26,375 nt of DNA, taken from positions 1-26,375 of the forward strand of contig CBEWDL010000027.1 in the NCBI GenBank assembly GCA_965555375.1. The letters are read 5' to 3'. Under the pieces are notes generated by a model that was given only the letters and a program-made list of their open reading frames with translations, made no database searches and was not told the DNA's origin. Position numbers and translations under genes: made by a program. Below, piece after piece: positions 1 through 6,420 of the stretch. The stretch comes from CBDVBL01 sp965555375. Its GTDB lineage: Bacteria > Zixibacteria > MSB-5A5 > UBA10806. Each line of letters begins with the position of its first letter. Positions within the stretch are counted from its first letter, which is position 1.

Positions 1-525
1 GGCCCGAAGGGGAAGATAAGCGATGAGACTTTCAGTGAAGCCGTCGTTAAATACCGAGAGAGGATTTTTCTGGTGATTTTGAAATACGTTAGAAATAGAG
101 AGGATGCCAAAGATTTGACTCAGGAGGCCTTTATAAGGGCCTATCGCTCCCGAGAATCCTTTCGTGGAAAAGCGAGTCTATATACGTGGATTTTCAGAAT
201 AGCGGTAAACCTGGCTCTCAACTATAATGCCAGAAGCCGCATTTCCCTGCATTCTTCGCTTGAGGATACTCCGGAGCTATACGGTAACAGCGACACATCC
301 GGAAGTATAATGAACAGAGAGCTCAATCAAAAGATCGATGAAGCGGTCAGCGAGCTTCCCAACAGGCAGAGGATGGCCTTTGTCCTCAGATATTATGAGG
401 AGCTACCATTCGCCGGGGTGGCGGAAACCCTGAATATCACCGAAGGAGCCGCCAAGGCCAATTATCACCAGGCGATAAGAAAGCTTCGGGGGAAACTCAC
501 CCATTACTTGAGAGGTGAAAGCTGA
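1..525 (+). CDS. ECF-type RNA polymerase sigma factor (5' end cut off by window edge)
   Basis: The reading frame is open from base 1 and ends with TGA at 523-525, so the true start lies left of the window; the GTG at 73 would remove the front of sigma region 2 and is not a credible start. Region 2 is visible as REDAKDLTQEAFIRAYRS followed by the aromatic W-I-F-R-I-A stretch that contacts the -10 element. Region 4 is LPNRQRMAFVLRYYEELP followed by a helix-turn-helix (VAETLNITEGAAKANYHQA). There is no region 1 or 3, as in extracytoplasmic-function sigma factors. Its stop overlaps the anti-sigma start (TGATG), so the pair is translationally coupled. The sigma factor is probably held inactive by the next gene product and directs its own operon, but the promoter is outside the window. 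The family call is firm; the signal sensed is not known. Confidence 0.93.
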   Translation, partial: GPKGKISDETFSEAVVKYRERIFLVILKYVRNREDAKDLTQEAFIRAYRSRESFRGKASLYTWIFRIAVNLALNYNARSRISLHSSLEDTPELYGNSDTSGSIMNRELNQKIDEAVSELPNRQRMAFVLRYYEELPFAGVAETLNITEGAAKANYHQAIRKLRGKLTHYLRGES

Positions 526-1124
526 TGAATTGCAGGGAGTTTCGAGAAAAGATCGATCTCGAATTCCGATTCGGTGCACTTGAGATACTGTCGGAATTAA
601 GGCAGCATATACAAAGTTGCGATTCCTGCAGCGCCTATTTTGGCCAGCTTTCCAGGTTGAGGGAATCTTTAAACGAGCAGAAATTCGAGATTTTTCCCGG
701 CGAACTCGACGATATAACTTTCGAAAAGATAGCTCAATCGGAACACCGTCAACCGGCAAAATCGGGCATTTTCGAAATCGTTTTCGCTGGATTCCGCCGG
801 TGGATATGGGCGCCGGCCGCTGTTGTTGCCGTGATCATAATACTGGCCATAATGCCTCAATTCATTGATAGAAACGGTGCCATCTACCCGTTGGATGAGT
901 CCTCCGGCGGTGTGGGAATTGTAGATGATTACGCCGTAATCGAGTCCTATGATGACTTAGCCCTTGTGGTCGTGTCCTTGCTTGAAGACGATGCCGATTT
1001 CGACTGGGCCGCTGAGGAACTGATGCTTGATATGGATTATGACGACCTGATTGGTGATCTAACCGATGATGAATTGAGGGCCTTATACGATAAAATCGAA
1101 ATGATAAACGGGAGTGCAGGATGA
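525..1124 (+). CDS. Zinc-finger anti-sigma factor, single-pass membrane protein
   Basis: The 199-residue product has an N-terminal HxxxCxxC motif (H28, C32, C35, with C3 upstream), the zinc-binding anti-sigma signature that binds ECF sigma factors. A single transmembrane helix lies at about residues 92-110 (WIWAPAAVVAVIIILAIM). The outer segment is strongly acidic (many D/E from residue 120 to the end) and ends in Asp-rich helices. The start is set by the TGATG overlap with the sigma gene, and its own stop overlaps the next gene (ATGA at 1121-1124). Role by family: it holds the upstream sigma factor at the inner face of the membrane and releases it on an envelope signal. The acidic periplasmic domain resembles no sensor domain I recognise; it could bind the basic Spy-like proteins encoded next, but that is inference. 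Confidence 0.88.
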   Translation: MNCREFREKIDLEFRFGALEILSELRQHIQSCDSCSAYFGQLSRLRESLNEQKFEIFPGELDDITFEKIAQSEHRQPAKSGIFEIVFAGFRRWIWAPAAVVAVIIILAIMPQFIDRNGAIYPLDESSGGVGIVDDYAVIESYDDLALVVVSLLEDDADFDWAAEELMLDMDYDDLIGDLTDDELRALYDKIEMINGSAG

Positions 1125-1621
1125 GAACCATTAAATATCTCATAGCGATATTAATTCTGGCCTCGCCGCCGGTGCTGAGCCAGCCAGGGCCTGGTCAGGG
1201 ACCGGGGCCAATGAGGGAGAAAATCCGCCAGAGGATTAAAACGATCAAAATCTGGCAATTGACTGAGGCTGTGGGATTAACCCCTGAGCAGTCGGAGAGG
1301 TTCTTCCCCATCTATAATAAGCATCAGGACGTCTTGCAGAGTCTGGAAAAAGAAGAACAGGAAGCCTTCAGGCGTTTGAATTTATTGGCGGATGATCCTG
1401 ACGCCTCCGATGAAGATATCAGCGAAGCCATGATGCGAATCGGCGAGCTCGCTCGCCGGTCTATGGAAATGCGGCAAGACTACATGGAGGAAGTATCGAA
1501 AGTATTGTCACTTCGGCAACAAAGCAAGTTGCTTGTGTTCGAGGAGATGTTTAAGAAAAGATTGCGAGAAACGATAGAAGATATCCGCCGCGATTTTCGC
1601 GGCCGGCGGATGCGGAATTAA
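1121..1621 (+). CDS. Spy/CpxP-like periplasmic protein (LTxxQ type)
   Basis: The 166-residue product has a signal peptide (about residues 1-20, ending VLS-QP), then a Gly/Pro linker and an all-helical, highly charged body. The helix pair contains L-T-P-E-Q at about 52-56 and L-S-L-R-Q near 130, the LTxxQ-type repeats of the Spy/CpxP/CnrX superfamily. These are periplasmic chaperones or metal-sensing proteins that work with envelope-stress regulators. It is coupled to the anti-sigma gene by an ATGA overlap. The C-terminus is very Arg-rich (RRDFRGRRMRN). By position it is a candidate sensor or feedback partner of the anti-sigma factor. It is not clearly CpxP or Spy itself; the superfamily assignment is good, the exact role is open. 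Confidence 0.75.
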   Translation: MRTIKYLIAILILASPPVLSQPGPGQGPGPMREKIRQRIKTIKIWQLTEAVGLTPEQSERFFPIYNKHQDVLQSLEKEEQEAFRRLNLLADDPDASDEDISEAMMRIGELARRSMEMRQDYMEEVSKVLSLRQQSKLLVFEEMFKKRLRETIEDIRRDFRGRRMRN

Positions 1622-1662
1622 GAATCTGTGAAGGGCCATGCGGCCCGTATGGGAGGTTTGAG

Positions 1663-2163
1663 ATGTTTAAGGTAATCTTAGCGCTGTCGATGTCATCGCT
1701 TCTGTTCATATCCGTGGCCAATGCACAGCCGAAAGGCGGCATGATGATGGCCGCCGATGAGCTCGGCCTTACTGAAGATCAGATGGATAAGCTGTCTGAT
1801 CTGCGGTTTGCGCATCAAAAGGAGATGATAAAGAAAAAGGCGGCGTTGCAAGAGGCCAAACTGGAACTCCGCCAGCTAATGAGAAAGGCTGAGGTGGATA
1901 AGAAGACTGCTCTATCCAGGCAGGAGAAGATCTCCGCTGTTAAGGCTGATATGGCAAGAATGAAGCTCGATCATCGACTTGAGATGAGAAAAGTCCTATC
2001 CGCCGAACAGCTTGATAAATGGATAAAGATGTGCCGCCAGCATGGTTTCCGGAAAGGGATGCACCATAAAGGTGAGCGCGGACACCGCGACTTCGGGCCG
2101 CACGGCGGAAAAGGCTCCGGAAAGGGCATGGGACCAGGACCTGGCCACGATTTCTGGGATTGA
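1663..2163 (+). CDS. Spy/CpxP-like periplasmic protein with His/Gly-rich tail
   Basis: The 166-residue product starts at ATG 1663 behind a good Shine-Dalgarno (GGAGG, 7 bases upstream). A signal peptide (residues 1-21, ANA-QP) is followed by a Met-rich stretch, then LTEDQ (about 36-40) and LSAEQ (about 112-116), the paired motifs of the LTxxQ family, with a long charged helix between them. The last 45 residues are rich in His, Gly and Lys (HGFRKGMHHKGERGHRD and onwards), a likely metal-binding tail. It is the last gene of the sigma/anti-sigma unit and is followed by a strong terminator. Family members act as periplasmic chaperones or metal sensors. The Met- and His-rich ends favour a metal-linked role, but no substrate can be named from sequence. 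Confidence 0.78.
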   Translation: MFKVILALSMSSLLFISVANAQPKGGMMMAADELGLTEDQMDKLSDLRFAHQKEMIKKKAALQEAKLELRQLMRKAEVDKKTALSRQEKISAVKADMARMKLDHRLEMRKVLSAEQLDKWIKMCRQHGFRKGMHHKGERGHRDFGPHGGKGSGKGMGPGPGHDFWD

Positions 2164-2190
2164 TATAGATCTTGGATACATCCGAATGAA

Positions 2191-2220
2191 AAGCCCCGGT
2201 TTACGCCGGGGCTTTCTTGT
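2191..2220 (+). terminator. Rho-independent terminator of the sigma-factor operon
   Basis: A perfect 9-bp stem (AAGCCCCGG at 2191-2199 with CCGGGGCTT at 2206-2214), a 6-base loop (TTTACG) and a T-rich tail (TTCTTG) lie 27 bases after the last stop codon. Confidence 0.88.
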
Positions 2221-2254
2221 AGCCTGTTAGCGAATACGCATTCCCTAATATCTG

Positions 2255-2335
2255 TTTCGTGCCCGGCCCCGCCCGGGGCGGGGTCCCCGTCTGCCGGCAA
2301 GCCGCGGGGCAGGCCGGGAGGTCTCCCGCCCACGG
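2255..2335. repeat. GC-rich 80-bp dispersed repeat, copy 1
   Basis: This 81-base stretch matches 4088-4167 in the same orientation with about a dozen differences and one 1-base gap; the first 42 bases differ at only two positions. It contains short inverted repeats (GCCCCG-CC-CGGGGC near 2267-2280 and GGGGTCCCC near 2280-2288), so it can fold. It lies between the convergent operons ending at 2163 and 2370. No start codon or plausible protein accounts for the conservation. Confidence 0.85.
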
Positions 2336-2343
2336 ATTTGTAG

Positions 2344-2364
2344 GGGCTGAACATTGTTCAGCCC
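2344..2364. repeat. Short palindrome between convergent genes
   Basis: Perfect 9-bp arms (GGGCTGAAC and GTTCAGCCC) around a 3-base loop lie 5 bases beyond the stop codon of the minus-strand gene ending at 2370. It could act as that gene's transcription-end hairpin, but the minus strand has no T tract after it, so a Rho-independent terminator is not well supported. Confidence 0.6.
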
Positions 2365-2369
2365 AAATG

Positions 2370-2933
2370 CTATTGCGAAGACTTTCTTACGGTCTTAGCC
2401 TTCAAGCTTGGCATCACCAGCGGTTGATTTTCGTCGCCGGCAAGGAGTCTGCCTGATCCCGGACAATCCTCGCAGCCCGAGGCGGTGCCCGAACCCCTGT
2501 AGGCGGCAATCTCGGTGACAACATCGCCAAGCTCTAACGCAACGCAGTTGCCGTTGGGATCGGCCGTCGGGGTAAAGTTGTCTCCATGCGGCGGACAGGA
2601 GCATTCGTATGGCGGCACCACCGAACCCCGGTACATGCCGATCATAGCAATAACGTCGCCAAGCTCTAAAGCGATGCCGTTGTGGTTGCAGTCGCCCGGA
2701 ATGTAGTCGCAGTCGTCGCCGCGAAAACCAACCCAGAAACCGGCTTCTATGATGTAATTTTCCGATGACGATTGCCCGACTATCGCCTGCCCGATTGTCC
2801 CATCGACTAAGTAATCCGCTGATTCCGAATGACCTCCTCCCGAGGCAATGACATACCAGTCGATCTGGTAGTTCTGGGCGAGGGCTATTGATGTAATTAA
2901 CAACATCATGATTAGTATTTTTAAGCTATTCAT
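2370..2933 (-). CDS. Secreted protein with dockerin-like repeats
   Basis: The 187-residue product has a signal peptide (residues 1-19, ALA-QN) and a strong Shine-Dalgarno (AAGGAGAG) before the ATG. The N-terminal half contains SGGGHSESADYLVDGTIGQ and ENYIIEAGFWVG, a conserved leader module of secreted proteins in several environmental phyla. The second half has two dockerin-like units: GDCNHNGIALELGDVIAMI with YRGS, and ADPNGNCVALELGDVVTEI with YRGS. Such Asp/Asn loops plus helix pairs bind calcium in dockerin type I domains; here the second loop is degenerate. Several Cys residues may form disulphides. It lies 73 bases behind the 3007-3930 gene on the same strand and is probably co-transcribed. 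The likely role is a surface or cohesin-like interaction partner; no cohesin gene is visible. Confidence 0.75.
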   Translation of the reverse strand: MNSLKILIMMLLITSIALAQNYQIDWYVIASGGGHSESADYLVDGTIGQAIVGQSSSENYIIEAGFWVGFRGDDCDYIPGDCNHNGIALELGDVIAMIGMYRGSVVPPYECSCPPHGDNFTPTADPNGNCVALELGDVVTEIAAYRGSGTASGCEDCPGSGRLLAGDENQPLVMPSLKAKTVRKSSQ

Positions 2934-3006
2934 ATAAATCTCTCCTTAAACCAATTTTTAGTAGTGGCGCCTTTAGTCGACTCCCATAGAGCCTAACCAA
3001 TTGTGC

Positions 3007-3930
3007 TTAATACCCAAATGCAATCCAGTTTGCAGATGAATTATAAGTAAAATCATGAATCTCAAATGCCGATCCAGAAAGAATTCTTGTCGTGATTGCT
3101 TGCGACACGTAAAATTGCGTCTGCCTTGAAACGATCACCGTGTATGAACTCGCGGAAGAAAATGGAAGCCCGGTAATCGTTGTATAGTTACCGGGGGGGA
3201 TAAAAGCTGTTCCATAACATATTTTTATTTCAGACATTTGCTTGACAGTACCTGAGTTGTTACTTGTCCCATAATCCAGGATAGTACCTAGCGGGGATGA
3301 TGCGGTTATTTGGACTGTATTGTCGGGGAATTTAAACCCGCCCGACATCGAATGGATAGTCCCATCGACTTCCAATTTCTCATCCGGAGTCGTCGTCCCA
3401 ATACCAACATTATCAGTGCTCGTCTCTAACCTGACTACTGCACCATCATCAACCCAGCCTCCGCCACTCAGGGAGCTGAAGGCATAATCGCTGGTATCAG
3501 TGCGCGCTGAATATGGCACCATGTGCAACTTCTGCCTCGGTTCCAGAGGTTGTGGATCACCCTCTATCTGGAGTTCAAGATAATAATCCTCATCGAACGG
3601 CAGATTCAGATCGCTCAAGGTAGCGGTGAAATTTGCTCTCTGATCTGTTTCTATCTGCACTACTTCTGTCCACAGCTGATTACCTCCCGTATATGCATCG
3701 AAAATGCGGAAAGTAACATTGAGGGTAGTATTCCTCACGGGATCGCCATTACTATCGTTCAGGATCCCCTGGTAGGTCATAGTGCGGGGCACCGAGGTAA
3801 TAAGCCCAGTAGTCGTTCCCCCGCTTTCAGGGCCGGTCGGCAGTTGTGCCTGGCTGCCAGACATCACAACCAGCGTGGCAATAGCAAATACCATTGCCAG
3901 CCCCATTACAAACCTCGCTCGTGATAACAT
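3007..3930 (-). CDS. Secreted tail-fibre-like protein with possible H-type lectin end
   Basis: The start is ATG at 3930, 5 bases after AGGAG; an in-frame GTG at 3936 overlaps that ribosome site and is rejected. The 307-residue product has a signal sequence (about 1-29), then the module TMTYQGILNDSNGDPVRN with FRIFDAYTGGNQLWTE and PRQKLHMVPYSA, common in secreted proteins of environmental bacteria. Next comes VGIGTTTPDEKLEVDGTIHS, the repeat that precedes the chaperone domain in many tail-fibre proteins, but no S74 autoprotease domain follows. The C-terminal 95 residues are beta-rich and end FTYNSSANWIAFGY, resembling the end of H-type lectin domains. It is probably a trimeric surface-exposed or adhesive protein. 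The fibre-like module is well supported; the lectin reading is tentative. Confidence 0.75.
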   Translation of the reverse strand: MLSRARFVMGLAMVFAIATLVVMSGSQAQLPTGPESGGTTTGLITSVPRTMTYQGILNDSNGDPVRNTTLNVTFRIFDAYTGGNQLWTEVVQIETDQRANFTATLSDLNLPFDEDYYLELQIEGDPQPLEPRQKLHMVPYSARTDTSDYAFSSLSGGGWVDDGAVVRLETSTDNVGIGTTTPDEKLEVDGTIHSMSGGFKFPDNTVQITASSPLGTILDYGTSNNSGTVKQMSEIKICYGTAFIPPGNYTTITGLPFSSASSYTVIVSRQTQFYVSQAITTRILSGSAFEIHDFTYNSSANWIAFGY

Positions 3931-4020
3931 AATCACTCCTTTGGTTAAGGTTAAAACATATACATTTTAAATGCTTCGCAACCAGATGCTATCTCAAGAA
4001 GTCTTGCCCTGTATTTTGCT

Positions 4021-4048
4021 ATTTAAGAAAAATGGATATTGCTGTCAA
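4021..4048 (-). promoter_or_regulatory. Candidate promoter for the minus-strand secreted pair
   Basis: On the minus strand a perfect TTGACA (4048-4043) is followed after 16 bases by TTAAAT (4026-4021), leaving an approximately 80-base leader before the ATG at 3930. The -35 is exact and the -10 matches 4 of 6. Confidence 0.45.
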
Positions 4049-4087
4049 GCTAATTCTTCTGCAAATTTCGCCCTTATCAGCGAGTCA

Positions 4088-4167
4088 TTTCGCGCCCGGC
4101 CCCGCCCGGGGCGGGGTCCCCGTCTGCCGGGAAGCATGGGGCAGACCGGGAAGTCTGCCGCGCACGG
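4088..4167. repeat. GC-rich 80-bp dispersed repeat, copy 2
   Basis: Same orientation as copy 1 at 2255-2335 and nearly identical over the first 42 bases. It sits in the divergent intergenic region between the minus-strand gene starting at 3930 and rnr, upstream of the rnr promoter. The pair of copies brackets the two minus-strand secreted-protein genes. The rest of 3931-4227 holds only the minus-strand promoter. Confidence 0.85.
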
Positions 4168-4227
4168 GACAGCCAGAATTTATTTCGGCTTCGAAATAAC
4201 CTTTCCTGCCATTTTGGCAGTTTTGTC

Positions 4228-4256
4228 TTGAATTCTCTTAACCGATGCCTTATAAT
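4228..4256 (+). promoter_or_regulatory. Promoter of the rnr operon, probably giving a leaderless mRNA
   Basis: TTGAAT at 4228-4233, a 17-base spacer, and a perfect TATAAT at 4251-4256. A start point 7-8 bases downstream falls at or next to the ATG at 4264, and no Shine-Dalgarno sequence is present. An in-frame TTG at 4228 would place the -35 inside the gene and is not favoured as a start. Confidence 0.65.
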
Positions 4257-4263
4257 TTCTGCC

Positions 4264-6420
4264 ATGGCAAAAACAACAATCGAAGATATCATCGATTCAA
4301 TCAATAAGTCTCCGCGGCCCCTCAAGACGAGGGAGCTATCGCGGAAAATGGGGATTGAACAGAACCAATATGGGAGCTTTCGCAGGATGGTAAAAGAAGC
4401 TATAGTCGAAGGCAAGCTTGCCAAAATTCGTGGCGGCCGCCTTGTATTGCCCTCCAAAGAGGATTTCATAACCGGTAAGCTTTTCGTCAGCAGGGCCGGA
4501 CACGGTTTTGTCCTGCCCGATGATGAAGCGGGCGATATATATGTATCCTCGCGCGATCTGGGGGGCGCCATACACGGCGAACAGGTCAAAGTCATTATCA
4601 AACCTGCCCGCAGGGGTAAGTCTCGCGAGGGCAAGATCGTGGGAGTGATCGGCCGCGAAAAGGGGCGAGTGGTGGGGCGTCTGCGCATGAAAAAATTCGG
4701 CATGTCGCTTATCCCGGATGATCCTCGCATTCAAACCACCATAGAGGTCGAAAACCCGAAAAAGCTGGCCGTCGAAAACGATATGGTGGTGACCGTGCGG
4801 CTTCTTCCCTGGGAGGCGGTGTTCCTTCCGCCGCGCGGCCGAATCGAGGAGGTCCTGGGAATGGCCGGTTCCCCCGGTGTCGATATCGATTCATTGATCG
4901 TCTCCCACGGATTGCCCAGGGAATTCGACCGACGGGTTAAGCCCGAACTGGCCGCAATCAGATCGGCCATACCGAAATCCGAAATCTCCAGGCGGCTTGA
5001 CCTGCGGAATGTTTTAAACTTCACGATCGATCCGGCTGACGCTAAAGATCATGATGATGCTATCAGTTTAGAACCTATTGCGGACGGCAGATTCAGGCTG
5101 GGGATTCATATAGCTGATGTTTCCCATTACGTTCGTTCCGAACGAGTGCTCGATTCGGAGGCCTTGCTGCGTGGGAATTCGGTTTATCTGGTGGATCGCG
5201 TTATACCGATGCTCCCTGAAAAACTCTCCGGTAATGTTTGCAGTTTGCATCAGGATAAGGATCGTCTCACGGTATCGTTTCTGGCGGAGATCGATGAAAA
5301 AGGCAAAGTTTATAAGTGGGAGTTTGTAGAAAGCGTTATCCGGAGCGCTGCTTCTCTGACCTATGAGGATGTTCAGGATTATCTCGACGGTCGCGGAAGC
5401 AAAAGTGTTGATCGCAAGACGGGCAAAACGCTAAAGCAGATGCATGAGATTTCGTCGGCTTTGCGGTCCGGAAGAATAAAAAAAGGCAGCCTCGATTTCG
5501 ATCTTCCGGAGCCGCACGTGCTCCTGGACCCCGAAGGCAGAGTCCTGGACATATTCACCAAGGCCAGGATGCCATCCCATCAGATTGTCGAGGAATTTAT
5601 GCTCCTGGCCAACAAATATGCGGCCAGACTTCTCGAGGCGGCCGGGATTCCGATTCTATTTCGCGTCCACGCCAAACCCGATAAGCAAAAAATAGAAAAT
5701 TTCATCGAACTGTTACATGAAATGGGATACAGCTTTAGTTTCAGAGGGGAAATCACGCCAAAGAAACTACAACGAGTTCTGGAAAAGGCGCAGGGCAAAC
5801 CGGAGGAACAGTTCATCGAGGAGATTCTGTTGAGGTCCCTGGCCAAGGCGGCATATCAACCCGAGAACATAGGTCATTTCGGCCTGGCATTTGAGAGCTA
5901 CACACATTTTACATCTCCAATTCGGCGATACCCGGACCTCCTGGTACACCGCGTATTAAAGCTTATGCTGAATAGGAAACTCACGCCCCCCCTCTTGGCG
6001 GAGATAAAATCGTCGTTAAAGAGAATCGGCGCCCATTGCACCGCCACGGAGATCTCGGCCGATGAGGCAGAAAGGGAATCGGTAAAGATAAAGCAACTTG
6101 AATACTTAAATGAAAGGGTCGGCGGCGTCTACGACGGTATAATATCCGGGGTCGTGAAATCGGGGTTTTTTGTCAAGCTATTGGGCAGCATGGTCGAGGG
6201 TTTCGTGCCTTTCAGCACGCTGGAGGATGATTATTTTGCGCTGGAAGAGGGAAAACACAGGGCTGTGGGCAGAAGGAGCAAACGGGTATTCAAACTCGGC
6301 GATAAGGTCAGGATAATAGTCGCCAGGGTTGAACTCGAAAAAAGGAGAGCCGACTTCTCTCTGGTGCAGAGTGAAGTAAAGCGTGAAAAGAAATTCGCCG
6401 GAAGGCGGCGGCGGAGATGA
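4264..6420 (+). CDS. rnr: Ribonuclease R (3'-5' exoribonuclease, RNase II/RNB family)
   Basis: From ATG 4264 the product has 718 residues, typical of RNase R. Order: an N-terminal helix-turn-helix-like segment (about 1-70), two cold-shock-type RNA-binding domains (about 70-215), the RNB catalytic domain (about 240-580) with IDPADAKDHDDAIS carrying the metal-binding aspartates (D256, D262, D264, D265 region), GIHIADVSHYV, and SPIRRYPDLLVHR, then a C-terminal S1 domain beginning at GGVYDGIISGVVKSGFFVKL and a basic tail (KREKKFAGRRRRR). It degrades structured RNA processively from the 3' end in the cytoplasm and supports rRNA and tmRNA quality control. It heads a six-gene unit; its stop overlaps the next start (ATGA at 6417). 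Identification is near certain; only the start codon is arguable. Confidence 0.96.
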   Translation: MAKTTIEDIIDSINKSPRPLKTRELSRKMGIEQNQYGSFRRMVKEAIVEGKLAKIRGGRLVLPSKEDFITGKLFVSRAGHGFVLPDDEAGDIYVSSRDLGGAIHGEQVKVIIKPARRGKSREGKIVGVIGREKGRVVGRLRMKKFGMSLIPDDPRIQTTIEVENPKKLAVENDMVVTVRLLPWEAVFLPPRGRIEEVLGMAGSPGVDIDSLIVSHGLPREFDRRVKPELAAIRSAIPKSEISRRLDLRNVLNFTIDPADAKDHDDAISLEPIADGRFRLGIHIADVSHYVRSERVLDSEALLRGNSVYLVDRVIPMLPEKLSGNVCSLHQDKDRLTVSFLAEIDEKGKVYKWEFVESVIRSAASLTYEDVQDYLDGRGSKSVDRKTGKTLKQMHEISSALRSGRIKKGSLDFDLPEPHVLLDPEGRVLDIFTKARMPSHQIVEEFMLLANKYAARLLEAAGIPILFRVHAKPDKQKIENFIELLHEMGYSFSFRGEITPKKLQRVLEKAQGKPEEQFIEEILLRSLAKAAYQPENIGHFGLAFESYTHFTSPIRRYPDLLVHRVLKLMLNRKLTPPLLAEIKSSLKRIGAHCTATEISADEAERESVKIKQLEYLNERVGGVYDGIISGVVKSGFFVKLLGSMVEGFVPFSTLEDDYFALEEGKHRAVGRRSKRVFKLGDKVRIIVARVELEKRRADFSLVQSEVKREKKFAGRRRRR

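Noticed and set aside
2255..4167. CRISPR-like or composite transposon reading of the 80-bp repeats
   Set aside because: Only two copies 1.8 kb apart, no short regular spacers, no cas genes and no transposase; kept only as a dispersed repeat.
4228..4263. TTG start of rnr at 4228 adding 12 residues
   Set aside because: The extra residues do not look like RNase R, there is no ribosome site, and the segment is a well-formed promoter.
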